Shown piece by piece: positions 33,640 through 46,509 of a DNA stretch of 64,000 nt. The position numbers were made by a program, and so were the translations under genes. Under the pieces are notes generated by a model that did not search any database, was not told where the DNA came from, and was given only the letters and a program-made list of their open reading frames with translations. The DNA comes from Cunninghamia lanceolata. Taxonomy: Eukaryota > Streptophyta > Pinopsida > Cupressales > Cupressaceae. Location of the stretch: positions 6,510,001 to 6,574,000 of the forward strand of contig BSBN01000047.1 of NCBI GenBank assembly GCA_027924645.1. The letters are read 5' to 3'. The number at the start of each line of letters is the position of its first letter. The stretch's first letter is position 1.

Positions 33640-33900
33640 TAAATTGGTGCTAGAAGGAGGGCCGCTGAGCTGTTTCTCAGCAAATAAATTCTTTTCAGTT
33701 GAAGTGATATCCCCTGCCTTAGTATAGCAGCTTGCCCTAAGTCTTGCAATTAATCTGCAGACCCCTCGCTTCTAACGCAACATAAATTGGTGCTAGAAGG
33801 AGGGCATAACTGGAAAAGATACCACTGCTTTAGTCATCATTCATTTTATGCAGGCCCCTCGCTTCTAACGCAACATAAATTGGCGCTAGAAGGAGGGCCT
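33640..33900 (+). other. Primer-site-like sequence present three times
   Basis: Directly after the LTR comes taaattggtgctagaagga. The block cataaattgg(t/c)gctagaaggagggc recurs at 33781-33805 and 33873-33898, the latter two preceded by cccctcgcttctaacgcaa. TGGTGCTAGAAGGAGG or TGGCGCTAGAAGGAGG would be complementary to a tRNA ending in CTAGCACCA or CTAGCGCCA; I cannot name the tRNA. Confidence 0.7.
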
Positions 33901-34132
33901 GGGCAGTGAATTTTTGGATTTCTACAAATATTGCATAAATGTTTTAGCATTTCAGTTAAATGTCTGCAAATATCTCTTATCTAAGATGTTTTGGTTGCAC
34001 CTTTGCAAAGATCTATCTCGAAACATCAAAGATTAGTTTGATTTTCTGAACTTTCAAGTTTTATTCTGAGATATGATAGATCTCCTTAAAATTTCAAAAT
34101 CCTAAAAAATTGAAAAATAGAGTCTCATTTTG

Positions 34133-35830
34133 ATGGATGTATATGAAGGCAATTGTCAAATTAACATTCCTTTATTTCAGGAAACTTTGAATAGGCAGCT
34201 TTACCCTCACAGTTTGTCTAACTTTGGTTTATCTACCTGTTGCAGGATACACCAGACTGTGGAACACAGCAAAATAAATTGTTTAACTTTCCTTACAAGG
34301 TTGGATTTATATTTGAAAAGACTAATATTCTTTCTGGATGTGTTCAGGGCTGAAGTCTGGTAGGAAAATGAAGAAGTCTGGCAGGAAAATGAAGAAATTC
34401 TGGAGCAACAAGCACATGCAGCACCAGAAGTTATTAGTTGTCCAGACACTGAAGTGGACCGATCTGAAGATTTTGAATTGTATTTGTCTAGAAACATACA
34501 GTGTAGTCAATTATTAGGTTTACCCATTGATGATGTCTTGATTGAAAGCTGGTGCAGATTACATGATGAAGAGCATTCAGAGAGAGATTGCTACCCTTGC
34601 TTGACCATGTTGAAAAAGACTCTAGAAAATACAATGGCTGAATCGGTTCCAGAAGGTAAAAAAGAGGAAACATCTTTCCTGGATTCATTCTATGGTGAGA
34701 TTGATAGGAGTTCTCTACTTCCTAATACAAGTAAGGATCAGTCAGTATGCAGGTATGAATCTTGTGAAAATTTTAGAGAAGAAATCACTCATCAGGATAA
34801 TATGTTTGATTCTGATCCTAATACTTTTGATAAAGAAGATGAAACATCTTTCCTGGAGTCATTCTATGGTAAAGAGAAGTGTAAACAGATAGTAGAGCAA
34901 TTTAAATTCACTGCTGATGATGAAGTTCCTATGATAGTAACTCAGGGAGTCATAGAGAAGAAAATAAATGCTGATTTATTACCTGACTTCTTTGAATTAA
35001 ATGATCAAATGCAAGAATGTTGCAGGTTAATGGAACCAGATCCTCTAATAGATAGAAGATGTGAATTATTTAATGAACAATTCCTGAAAGATGAAGATGT
35101 AGAAGACTTTGGAGTTGTTGTGCATAATCAGACGTTACTCCAGAAATATTTTGAAAATGAAATAGGGAAGTCTTCTTATCAATTGAAAGTTGTTTCTCTT
35201 TTACAGTCAAGTGATTTAGAAATGATAAATTTCTATATTTCAGGTTGTGATAATAAAGATACTTATTTAGATGCTGATGTACAGGAAATTGAAGAAAATA
35301 TTGAGAAGTTTCCTGAACTGGAAGATAAACTGAACATCCAGAATGAAAGGATAAAGCTAGATAAAGATGGAGAATTAATACATCAAGAGTCATACATCCT
35401 TCAATTTGAAGCGAGACCAGGCACTGAGCCAAGCAGTGAAAATATAGAATTAAATGGAGGACCAACTGCCAATGAAGAAGCATGTCCAACAAAATCAGAA
35501 ATACACCAGGTTGTATTTCTCCTTTCCACAGTAAATGATGTTGATTATTATTTTGATTATGGAAATTCAGGAGATAAGAGATGCATATGGATTAATCATG
35601 AACATGATGAGTTTCCTCAGTTGTTGATCATCAAGAGTTATTCTGTTGAATACAGTGAATTCAGAATATCAGAATATTTTTCAGAATATAAAGATAAATT
35701 TGCTAGGTTGAGAACCATAACTAATACCTTAATGCTCCTACACAATCAAAAGAAGTATGCAAATACAGGTGTCTTTGGGTCGTTTGCTGGTTTTTGTTTG
35801 CCTAGTAGTGGTTTGTATATAATTTTGTAG
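34133..35830 (+). CDS. E1 internal protein, unknown, gag-like zinc knuckles
   Basis: 565 codons from the ATG at 34133 to TAG at 35828-35830, interrupted only by one TAG (34361-34363, codon 77). That stop lies in the first copy of a 21-bp tandem duplication (34352-34393); the second copy has CAG. Without readthrough the product would start downstream, where no good ATG is near. Visible features: a C-x2-H-x4-H-x4-C motif at residues 37-50 (CRIHQTVEHSKINC), a second C-x2-H-x3-H-x4-C at 141-153 (WCRLHDEEHSERDC), a repeated EETSFLDSFYG / DETSFLESFYG motif, an acidic middle, and a hydrophobic C-terminus. The knuckles parallel WCIICQMPHSQSQC of the Tat gag, so an RNA-binding gag-like role is possible but unproven. 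No protease or polymerase motif. Confidence 0.7.
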
Positions 35831-36709
35831 GTTAGTTGTTTGTACAGTTTGCTTGTTTTGCTTTCTTGTTTTGCTTTCTGTTGTTTCCTTTTGTAGGTTA
35901 GCTGTTTGTACAGGTTGCTTTGTGCTTTGCGTTGTTGAGTCTTTGTTTTGGTTGGGCAAAGTTGGTGCACCTTATTACTTAAGAACACTACATAAATTGT
36001 TAGAATTCAAAAGTTGAATATAAGTTTTTACATAGGTTGTAACTCATATCAGTGTAGGTATTCTTGATCAGGTCTGTGGTATCATATTCATCAGTACTAC
36101 TTTTCTTGAGTCAAGGTGATCCTCACAATGACACACCTAACAGCCTTGGGTTTATTGAACATATTAGTGTAGGTGTTAAGTGAAAAATCTAAAGGTTGCC
36201 CTTGCTACCATTGCAATTCTCAACTTAATTTCAACAAGTGACCATTCCTTGTATCATGAGGCTACAACTGTTATATCTTAAGAATTAAATTCAAAATATA
36301 AAATAAATAAAATGGATTTTCTGAAATCCAGATTAAGTCATCTAAGTAACTCTACCGGAGCTATAGACGCTTGCTGGCAGTGGGGCTCTACTTAGGGGAA
36401 TTGCAACGATAACCTTGCCGGGGCTATGGACGCCTGCTGGCAGCAGGGCTCTATCCGGTTGGCTATGAGGGATGAACCAAACTACGTAGCTTAACACCAG
36501 TCACTAACTTATTCAACTCACTTTCAAGATGAGTATATGAATCACATGCACACAATTGATCCCTTATCAATTCATTGTTACATTGATGAACATGATACCA
36601 GTTAGAAAGGATTAGGATGCTCATGCTTAATAGGAGTTGGAAATTTATGTTTTAATTTATCCTCACCTTTTGAATTATTTGAATTTTGTTGTTTTCTTTG
36701 GTGGCAAGT
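35831..36709 (+). other. 3' non-coding region of E1
   Basis: T- and G-rich after the stop codon (35831-35960), then no coding signal. It contains a diverged 37-bp duplication (36354-36390 and 36418-36453) with the core gctat-gacgc-tgctggcag. 36585-36709 matches the E2 piece at 17641-17757. No classical purine tract precedes the LTR. Confidence 0.65.
36354..36453 (+). repeat. Short tandem duplication in E1
   Basis: ccgg(a/g)gctat(a/g)gacgc(t/c)tgctggcag, then a ggggctcta-like end, occurs twice, 64 bp apart. The function is unknown. Confidence 0.8.
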
Positions 36710-39700
36710 TGTTGTGTGGTTACACAACACGCCCCATTTTAACTTGGCAAAACAGGGACCCAACTTTTGGCTTGGCTTGTGTTGTCTGTTTTCTGGCGGT
36801 TTGGTAAAAATGAGTCAGGTGCATCATCATCATGATATTCAATGAGGTAGGTCATCATCATGAGGTCAGTTTGTCAAAGTTCATATTTTGTTTCTATGAC
36901 CTCATATTTAGAAAGAGCTTGAAATTCCATGCAGGTTTCCCTTTTACATCACTTGAAAATTCGTTCATATGAGGGAGTTATGACAAGTCAAAGGTCTGGT
37001 CAAACATGATTTTAGGAGGGTTATATTTCATAACAACGAGCATCATGATATTTTTACATCACCTGATATTATAATATCATGCTGATATTATAATATCACC
37101 CTATTTAGAAAATCCACCATCTGCATAATTTGCGTGCGCATGTCAAAATCCTATCGGAGGGTCATCATCCTGATCTTTCAAGGGAGGGTCATATTTGCTG
37201 ATATTCGCTAATATGATGATGACGTCATCATATCCTCCTGATCTCCTTTTGCATGATCATGATGATCACCCTATCTTTTAAGGGAGGGTGATATTCCATT
37301 CCTTAGCATGATCATATTTTAAATATCACCCTAGCGTTAACCTGATGATGACCTCAACTCATCCTCATGCTTCGAAGACGGAATATGATGGTTACGTCAT
37401 CATGATATTCGATGAGGAGGATCATCATATTTTTTATCCTGTCATGTTGTCAAGATCATCATGATCTTGTTTGTCTACCCGATATTTCGTAATGTCCTCC
37501 TGCCGAGAAATATGACCTTTTGCAAATATCCTGATGACGTCGTCCCAATCTGATAAATGAAGAAGCAAATATCAGGATGACATCATCATCACATTTCTCC
37601 TTCGGCAGGATATTTTCCAAAGCATGATCCAGTTCGCGAATATGATGACGTCATGTTCTAAGTTTAACAAAAGCCCCAGATATCCTGATGATCATCATCA
37701 TCCTGATCTTTCGAGAGGGTTACCTTGGCCGCAAAGGGGTCATATTACATTCACCACCTGATCATGTTCATTAGGTGACCCGATATTACATTTATCCCCT
37801 GATCTTAACTAAACATGACGGTGACGTCATCTTTTGCATTTTAATGAAGCCCAAATATGACGATGACGTCACCATCATATTCCATTCCTCAGCAGCAGGA
37901 TCATATTTCATATCCTCCTATTTTTCTTCGACATGATGATGATGATGATGTCATTCTTTTCCCCAATATACAGAAGTGAAACATGACGGTGACATCATCA
38001 GGACATTCGGAAGGGGGAGCATCATATTTCGCAATATCCTGCAGATAGGTAGAAAGCTCTAAGTTTCCCCATCGGCCTAACTTGTGTTATCGGCCGTGTT
38101 ATATTTGATCTCCCCGATGGAGGTAGTCTCCCCGATATGGAGGTCCATCGGCGTAGTTTTAACTGTCGGCCAAGTCTTGAGTTATCATGCCGATAGAACA
38201 TGTCTTCTCGATGGGAGGACATCATCATGATTTTTTGGCATCGATATAACTTTAGCCATCGGCCAAGTCTAATTTTGTCACCCCGATCATGTGTGGTCAC
38301 ACCGATGCGAATATGATGTGAACCCGATACACATGCCAGAATATACAAAGCCAGATTTGAAATAATTTGTTAAAAGCGATTGATTCCTCGTATATGTTGC
38401 GATGTATATGCAAATTTAGAACCCGATATACGTGAAAATGGGCGGGAAAACAGAGCAATAGAAATTTGAAAGCGCGACTGCCTGATTTTTTGGTCAACGA
38501 TGGTTGACCCGAGTGTTTTTTAACGCTGTTTATGCATTTAGTGCATAATTTTCACTGATTTGGAGCTCAATTTGCCTGTAGCTGCACATTTTGAGGCATG
38601 GTTAATAAAACGTTTAAATTCCTGTTGTTTATCAAATGATGATGAACTTAATGTTTGTCTGTTTATTGCAGGAAGTCCCGGAGATGCTGAAGCTGATAAT
38701 TACAAAGTTGCACATGGAGGCAACATGAACCAGAAATGAGGAGGATATTGTCGAATATGCTGTTTGCCAGCTGGAGACCGAATCAAATCAAAGAAGCTGG
38801 AATATTCTGTGCCAGCTGTACATTTGCCAACTGGCGAAGCATGTGCTTTTCATCTGGACCGTTGATTATTATGGGAGGATCCTGATCCTTGGATCATTGT
38901 AACTGTTTTCTGGCATTTGCTCTATATAAGAGCCAGAGCTTGTTAACAAAGAATGGATATACATTAATAGACATAGATATATCTGGCAAGAAGGCCAATT
39001 ACTATAGAATCAATTAGGAGATCGGATTACTGAGACTAATGAGGATAGAATTGTTGAAATGTCAAGGTTCTTTCTTCAGATCACTGTAAATGTACCTATT
39101 CTTGAGCATACTAAATGGATATGAAGTTTCAGATTACATCCTGATTGTAAATTTTACGTAATCTTCATGTTGATTTCTGGATATGTACTGGTGAATGCTG
39201 TGTTCAACTAGAAGCGCTTTCATTTCATTACATGTTGTTGTCAACTTTTCCTTTGAAGATTTGCACTAGATCATGCGGATTTGTGGAATGTCCTGGTGAA
39301 GTATGATTCTAGTTTCCTTCTTTTCATTGCATGTATGGGAGCTTGTATGTGGATCAGTGATCTAAGTCAAGTAGTTTTGGGAATCTCATTCTTTAACCCT
39401 TTTTTTCCTTTTTTTAATTTCATAAATTCATCACCATAACTGCAAGTCATGATAATAACAAGCAGAACAGAGAAATATGCTGAAATCCCGTAGGAAACTG
39501 AAAATCATTAGCATATTTAAGTTAAATGCATGTAGTATTGAAAATATCATGCAAAGAATTGCAAATAATGGTAGAAATCATGCAAATATCAGCCTGTAGG
39601 CACATTATTTGACTAAATTCACAGTGCAGAGGTAGAATTATTGGAGATTTATGTAGAGCAGACATACAGAGCAGGATATTTGGAGGAATAATGATGAACT

Positions 39701-39896
39701 TTGTAGAAATACGTAAGGCCCCTGAATGGAAAACAGCAACACACATCAACCACTGAGTAACGTCAGTAGATTAAGACCTAATCAACGAAGACTTGGGATC
39801 ATGAATTCTCTAAATTCATCGTATCTTTCAAGATGAGTAAAGGTTGTTGTGTAACTTTTATTCTATGTTTGTGAATGACTAACATCATGACCAACG
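36710..39896 (+). repeat. 3' LTR of E1
   Basis: Direct repeat of 30449-33639. The last base is G where the 5' LTR has A, which keeps the 5-bp TSD reading at 39897-39901. Confidence 0.93.
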
Positions 39897-39901
39897 GTGT
39901 C
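39897..39901 (+). repeat. Target-site duplication of E1 (right)
   Basis: GTGTC, same as 30444-30448. Removing one copy with E1 restores the Tekay LTR sequence seen at 20575-20590 (gggtgtcctgg). Confidence 0.93.
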
Positions 39902-41899
39902 CTGGATGGGTTAAAGTTGACCCTGGGTTATACCCCATGGGTCCAGGGGCCCATTTGGCATGGGTAACCCTTGAGTAACCTCCATCTAGTCATCTTAAAC
40001 TTCCGCCTGAAGTTAAGTTGCGAAAATTGGAGGTATGGAGGGGACAAGATGGGTTGTACCAACACCCAACCCATCCCTCTTCATTCCCCAAGGTCAGAGA
40101 TGACTACAAAACCCATCCATTATTGAAGGATTGACTTGAAGTCACCTTCTCCATTAGTGAGATTCACCCATGTGAAGTGGGGCCACCCATGTGAAGGAGG
40201 GAAGAAGAGGCATGGGTCACCTATCTTTTACTCCTTTAACTCCTTTTATTTCTCCCATGCGTAAGAGAAATGACATGAGGAGAGGGATAAGGAGTACTCT
40301 AGGGATGGGTGAGTGACATAAGCCACCAGGACAGAATAGTGGTTTTGGGGGAGAGTGAGGAGGTGACAAGTGTCACCTCCCCATTCCTCTAAATTGAAAA
40401 GAAATTGGGTTATTTGTTTCCAATTTTGGAAGGAGAGGGAGTTAGTTGAATTTTGGGGAGAGTTTTATGATTATTGTCAGAGAATAGGAAAGTTAGCTTA
40501 GAGGAGAGAAAAGAGAGAGAGGAGTTGTTGGCTAAGGTTGGAAGAGAACCCAGTGGAGCTCTGCATTAGTTTCATTCCAGGAGGGCTTTGTAAGGTTGGT
40601 TTGGTCTTTACCTTTCTTTCGTATATCTGAATGTGTATGTAAAGTGTGTGAAAGATGATTATTTGTTGTGTTTTAGATGTGTTTTCTATGGGGTTTGTTG
40701 TCGGGTTGTTTGATAGAGCTTCTCCCACTTGGGAGAAATGCTCATCAAGTTTGGGGTAGGAGAGGAGAGATCCTCCTCGGGTGCATACCTGTTTCCATCT
40801 TTTGGGATGTTGAAAGCCTTGAGGGCATGTATCTGTGACTGTATCTTTGACTTGAGAGTCAAATACAGATTTTCTTAAAAATTTGTGATCAAACTTGGTT
40901 TGAGACCAAGAGAAATTGTATTGGTTAACTTATCTGTAAGGGTGACACTCTGGAGTCGAGTGTGTCCACTCTCCTGCCCCTGATGAAACTCACTTTAGTT
41001 GAGTTTCTGTGTTGTGTAAATTACCCACGGGTGTTTGTGTGCTTTGGGATTGTTGTTGTTACTGTTGTGAAGTGGAGTGCTTGAGTTACCCAGGTGTGAG
41101 TATGGTCTCCCTAGCTCGGGGGTGACCCTCTTGCGGGTCTACGGAAGGGAGGAGAGCTAGATGAGTGGTGTTTTCTTCTTTGTTTGTCTTTGATACGTAG
41201 CTTTTCTCTTGGAGCTTCTGGTTGGATATTTATGAAGAAACAGCTCATTCTTCTTTGTCATGAGAATTAGGCCAGGTTCATTTCATTAGATTTGAAGAGA
41301 GAGCACCTCTCTTGTTATTGTTGTAATTTATTGTTACCCTGGGAGTGAAGGAAATCACCTCCCTGATCTTGTTATTGATGGACTTTTACTTGGTTGTCAC
41401 AAGCTATCAGTTGTATATTGTTGGGAGAAGGAAGTTCATATCTGGGAAGTTAGTTGTATGTATCCATGGTTTCAAATTCTCTTGCTATTTGTAGTGGAAG
41501 AGTTAACTTTTCTGTAATATGAATGTGGTAAACAAATACCTTAAATTTTCAAGTTATGTTGCTTTGTAAACCTTTTTAAATAGCAATTTTATTGTGTTTA
41601 ATGTGTTATTGGAAGGAAGAGTTCATTTCTTATTTGCAATCTAATCTGAGTTTGTTTATGTAATTAGAAGAATAGAACTGCTAAACTAATTAAAAGGTCA
41701 GTTTTATGGTTCATTGTTCTAATGGAAAAGATAGTTTATAAATGATTAAGTTTTCTTCTTCATAAGTAATGGATTCAGTTATTTTGTAAGTTTTAAAGAA
41801 AATCTATTATATAATTACTTCTGTTTGTCCCAAAAGTTGAAATGGACATGTATTAATTGCCGAAATAAACTGATAAAAAAAAAACTTCATTTTCTTAAG

Positions 41900-41963
<64 letters not shown>

Positions 41964-42080
41964 TATATATATATATAATCTTTATTACTTGATCATTTTA
42001 ATTGACTAAAAGAAACTGAATAAAGTGTTTAATTTGAGAAAATTATGAGATATTCTAAAAACTGAAATATATATATATAT

Positions 42081-42114
<34 letters not shown>

Positions 42115-42595
42115 TAATTGATATGTAATTATCATTGAATAATAATAAACTCGTATTAAATTTTATGGCCGCCGAAATAAAAGCGAAATTAGAAATCGCT
42201 GTGTAAAACACAGTCAAAGCTTGCACGGTGGGCGATGGGGAGTAATCCCCACCGCAGTCTCCATTTGTTTTATTAGAGGTGTGGGGAGGGGCGGAGCCCC
42301 ACCCACACCCCACGCCCCTCCCCACATCCCTCCATCCCTTCGACCCCGCGGAGCTCTTAACTCTGCTCCACAGCAGCGCTTCGCCCGCCGCTATTTCTTG
42401 CGGCCTCCGTCCCTCTGTGCGGCCCGACCCCTGCCACCAGTCCCCTGTCACAGCAAAAACATAAAATGTTAAGCATAAAAAAAAAAGTTAGGGCTATTTA
42501 GCCCTAACATATATGCATTGGTTCATTTAAATAACAAAAAAAAATATATATGTTTTGTTTGTGGATATTCCACTTGGTTGGCATAATATATGTCT

Positions 42596-42629
<34 letters not shown>

Positions 42630-44229
42630 TATAATTATCTCTATTTATACCTTATGTTTTGAAAGGGAATTGTAAATCAATATAGATATAATTATATATA
42701 TAGTTCTATATGTATATATATTACATATATATATATATATATTTATATATATGGGATATATATACATAGAAGAGGTTTCATGGACCATTTTATGAGGCCC
42801 TCTCTATAATTCATAACAAGGAGATTTGCAAATTAAAATAAAACAAAAAATATATATTCACAGTTAGGTTTTATTAAGTGTTGAACAAAACAATCAAAGA
42901 ATTTATGCTTCCTTGATCAGGGTTTTATAAAGAGGAGAACCTCCTACATATATTAACAATGATATAGGATTTTCAATAAGAGTATTAATATTAATTATTA
43001 GTAATAATAACAACAGTAATTATAATTAAGAGAAAATAAAATTATAATTTAAAGAGAGCATAAAGGAATTTATTGGAATACTCCGGAAAGAGTTTCTCGG
43101 AAGTTTCCACTATCAACGCGATTCAATACCGGGAAAATGAAGAGGAAAATTACACGTCACCTTACTTAAAAGATCACTGGAAATAAACTTAAGGAGCCAT
43201 CACAGACATTTCATGTGAGACCATCTTAATCTCAACTGTAATAAACATCCACATAAGTAAACCTGTAAGAGAGTCAGAAGAAGAAAAACTAACATTGGAA
43301 AACACAGAGGAGAAAATGCGCGGCAATTCACACATGGGATAAGAGAACTAAGTAGATGGATCCTCCTGCTAAAATTTGTTTAGGAACAAGTTTAATTAAT
43401 ACATACGTAGAGGAGAAACCTAGATCGGAGAAGACTAGGAGACTGAGTCCAGCGAAGTAGTAAACCAGCCTATGTGACCTGGATCATCCAGAAGTTAGGT
43501 GTAATGTCAACAATAGATACAGTGATAACCTTGATTGATGTTCAATATGAAGAAAGGATCGGATAAACATAAAGAAAGCAAAGAAAATGAAAGAGAGAGA
43601 GACCAAAATATAAACAAACTAAATTATCAGAGAAATAGTTAAGGTGAGCGCGATAAAAATACAATCAAAATTAAGACCCTGAGGAAAGGGAAGAGAGAGC
43701 AAACGAATCGCCTTGTTGAGAATGCTAAGTCGAAGGAGGAGTATGTTTCAGGAAGCAAGAGAGGAGACAGACAACTGTGCCTTGTTGAAAAATGATTAAA
43801 TAGGGAGATCACGAGTTAGTTTAGTCGGAACAAGGCGTCGTGGGAAGTTGTTAACTTGTCAGTGAACCACGTGCGTAAAATAGTGTTGAGTAATTCCCAC
43901 TTACGCCGTAAGGCGTTATGCTGTCAGAATTTTGCCGAGATTTAGATTTAGGAACCCTAATATTTTAAACCTAGCAGTGATGTTAACGGCGTCGTAGAGA
44001 CCCCCTTGTTGGTCTGCTTGCGTCTGGTTGCACGCAATTGTACTTGTACCCCACCGACAACTGTAGTGTTTTCGCCTTGAACGAACACCACCGAGCATGC
44101 TACGCATGTGAGGGGGTTTTTAGGGAAACGCGAGAAAATTTTTGATATTTCGTGTCATGACCACATGACAGATGTGGCTATGACACGTGTGATGTGTGTT
44201 GTGACCACATGGAAAATGTGGGCATGACA
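39902..44229 (+). repeat. 3' LTR of Tekay element, second part
   Basis: Continues the LTR after E1 and ends GGGCATGACA, matching 20581-24868 closely. It differs from the 5' copy by an expanded TA tract (41897-41978), a CA tract at 42080-42095 and loss of one hairpin arm near 42312. Confidence 0.93.
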
Positions 44230-44784
44230 GTAGGAAATTCATGTTCTCATGGAGAGCCAATAACAACACATACAAGGCATCAGCCAAATTGCCTGTACAC
44301 CTGTACAAATTTGACCTTGCCCCTAAGTACCAATACATGATGGTTATGCTCAGTCCGATGAGGGTGAGACCAAATGCAAGTTATTTTGAGGACTAGATAT
44401 ATGGCCTCATGAGGATGGTGGAGTCCACTGATCAAAAATTATAATGGACAAAACTAATTAGTGATAGTATTGATGAAAGTATGAAGAAGCTAGGAGGCAA
44501 GACAAACATGTTCCATATGACCTCCTATGTGGTATATTCATGTGTAGCCAAAGGCACATTTAATAATCTACAAATAGATGGCAGGGTTGGTCATAATCCT
44601 GGAGATGTAAATATCTAGGATCATTATCCACAATTAGGAAGGAGGGCATCCCTCCTTCATTATGCATCTGGTCTAAACAATAGAGGAGGACAGAGAAAAA
44701 AGAATGGGCATGGAAGCTCAAGCATTAGTAGGCAGGAATGGATCTTGGTTCATCTAGTTCCCTGCATTTACATACATAAGAATG
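44230..44784 (+). pseudogene. LTR-embedded reading frame of E2, segment B
   Basis: Continues segment A in frame across the Tekay TSD (44230-44234). It reads KFMFSWRANNNTYKASAKLP, LYKFDLAPKYQYMMVML, RVRPNASYFED, ESMKKLGGKTNMFHMTSYVV, with stops TAG 44394, TAA 44442 and TAG 44616. Near 44740 the better frame shifts by one (GSWFI, TAG, FPAFTYIRM), and this shifted frame passes through the next TSD into 48327. It has a folded-domain composition rich in aromatic residues. I do not recognise the family. Confidence 0.65.
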
Positions 44785-45690
44785 TGTGAGGCCTACACTT
44801 TTTCATTTCCATACATGTGACTATTTAGCTTACTATTGTTGGTATTTTTATATTTATGGGACTGTTGTTCCCGGATTTTCAAACTATTAAAATCTTATTA
44901 TGTTAAAGGAAAACTAATTGGGTGATGTTAGAAAATTGTCATGTGATTTTATTATGTTTATAAGAACTGTGGTATGCTTTAGAAATGCATGTATTAAATT
45001 TGCTTCGGCTATGATATTTATATGTGGAATTAACTTTGAAATTGAGTGTGCAGGTATTTCTAACAAAACCACAAATATAGGAGACCATCTCATACCTATG
45101 TTGTTTCCCTTGTGAGCCGATCTAGTTCAATGAGGAACTGAGATCAACCTCGTGTTTTAGAAAAATGTTGTAATGTTGTAATGTGTTAATGTTGCATGAG
45201 GTTAAGGGAATAAGGGCTTTTATCTGAATTACTTTTATTGTGATAAGTGTTATAAGTTGATGTTTTGAATCTTGTTTTAACTTTAATTATTTTTGACCCT
45301 TTTTATGTGTTTATTTGACTCTGGGAGTCTTAACTAGGTGTAAAAACAACCCTAGGTTGTACCCCTTGGGTTTAGGGACCTTTTTGACTAGGTTAACCTT
45401 GGGTTAACTACCATAGGGTCACCTCAACTTGGGGGTGAGGTTAAGTGACGAAAATTGGAAGCTTGGGGGACATGGGATGAGTGGAATCCCCACTCATGCC
45501 CACTTCCAAGTCATGGAGCACTCCATGATCCCCCTCATTATGGAGGGCTTGTCTCCATGTGCCTCTTTTGGTGGGGTTCTCTTTTATGTGGATGTTGTGT
45601 CACCCACTCTATATTATTTTAAGTTTTCTCATTCTATTTTATTTCTACATGTGGACTATAATGGGGGACCTCATGAGTGGGTATATTTTA

Positions 45691-45785
45691 TTAATTCCAC
45701 TTGGGATAGTGGAGATATTTTTTAATTCCACTTGGGATAGTGGGGATATTTTATTAATTCCACTTGGGATAGTGGGGTTATTTAA
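45691..45785 (+). repeat. Three copies of a 30-35 bp repeat
   Basis: The unit with core aattccacttgggatagtgg occurs three times inside the solo LTR, ending in gatatt or gttatt. Confidence 0.9.
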
Positions 45786-46509
45786 ATATTACATCTTTTA
45801 AAAAAATAAATTTTTAATTCATCCACTATGAATTTAAAATTCACAAATAATGTGAACCCTTGATCTCAACTCTTGATTCTCACCTTCCATTCCCTTCTCC
45901 GAAAATCTATAAATGAGACCCTTCTCTAAGCAATTAAGAAGACAGGAATTTTGCAGGAGACTTCTTTTTTTTATAGGTGAACTTCATTCTTGCAGGAGAG
46001 GACTTCATTCTTGTAGGGGGACTTCATTCTTGCATCCTCATCATGCCCAATTTCCTCTAAGAATTCTTCTTCTGGCATCTTCATAATTCCTAATTCTTTC
46101 TCTATTCTTCTCTTCATAGCCTCATAATGCCGAAATTATTCTAGCCATTCTATATCCTCCATACATTATCCCTTGCTTGTGATCATAGAGAAATTATTTT
46201 TAGGGTTGAATCTTGGAGGAAAAAGAAGGAGATTTTGGAGAAGAAAGTAGAGAGGAGCTCTTCATCAGATTCTTCCATAATTGGGCTTTGGAAGGTTGGT
46301 GAACAAATTCTATCCTCTTGTGTGATCTAATGTTGATATGCATGTTTATATCTTCGTTGTTGAAAAAGTCTTGCAATGTCTTCTTTGAGCTTTTCTATTT
46401 ATTTTTGGGTTTTGTTTTGGGGTGTAGAGAGAGCTCCTTCTAGTTGGAAGGCAGTGCTCATCATGTTTAGGGAGGGGAGGTGTGACCCTCCTCGGGTGTC
46501 ATCCTGGTT

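Larger units (their letters stand above)
30449..39896 (+). mobile_element. Non-autonomous LTR element E1 with 3.2-kb LTRs and one novel reading frame
   Basis: Direct LTRs 30449-33639 (3,191 bp) and 36710-39896 (3,187 bp) differ by scattered substitutions and small indels. They begin TGTTGTGTGG and end CCAACA (CCAACG in the 3' copy). A 5-bp TSD GTGTC flanks the element. The 3.07-kb internal region has primer-site-like repeats and a 565-codon frame but no protease, RT, RNase H or integrase. It must therefore have been mobilised by another element. It is the youngest insertion in this nest, lying inside the Tekay 3' LTR. Confidence 0.92.
20009..44229 (+). mobile_element. Tekay/Del-type (chromodomain) Ty3/gypsy element, with E1 nested in its 3' LTR
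   Basis: Two very long LTRs (20009-24868; 29878-30448 plus 39902-44229) flank a 5-kb internal region with a tRNA-Met primer site, gag, protease, RT, RNase H, integrase and a chromodomain-like tail in one frame. A perfect 5-bp TSD (GTAGG) surrounds it. Without E1 it is about 14.8 kb. The single polyprotein frame has 13 stops and no frameshift. It inserted into the reading frame carried by the E2 LTR. Confidence 0.93.

Noticed and set aside
35746..35988. Two minus frames after the E1 protein
   Set aside because: Low-complexity K/T/Q translation of a T/G-rich 3' region.
45429..45801. Plus frames in the solo LTR
   Set aside because: They pass through a tandem repeat (three copies of one 30-35 bp unit) and are not domain-like.
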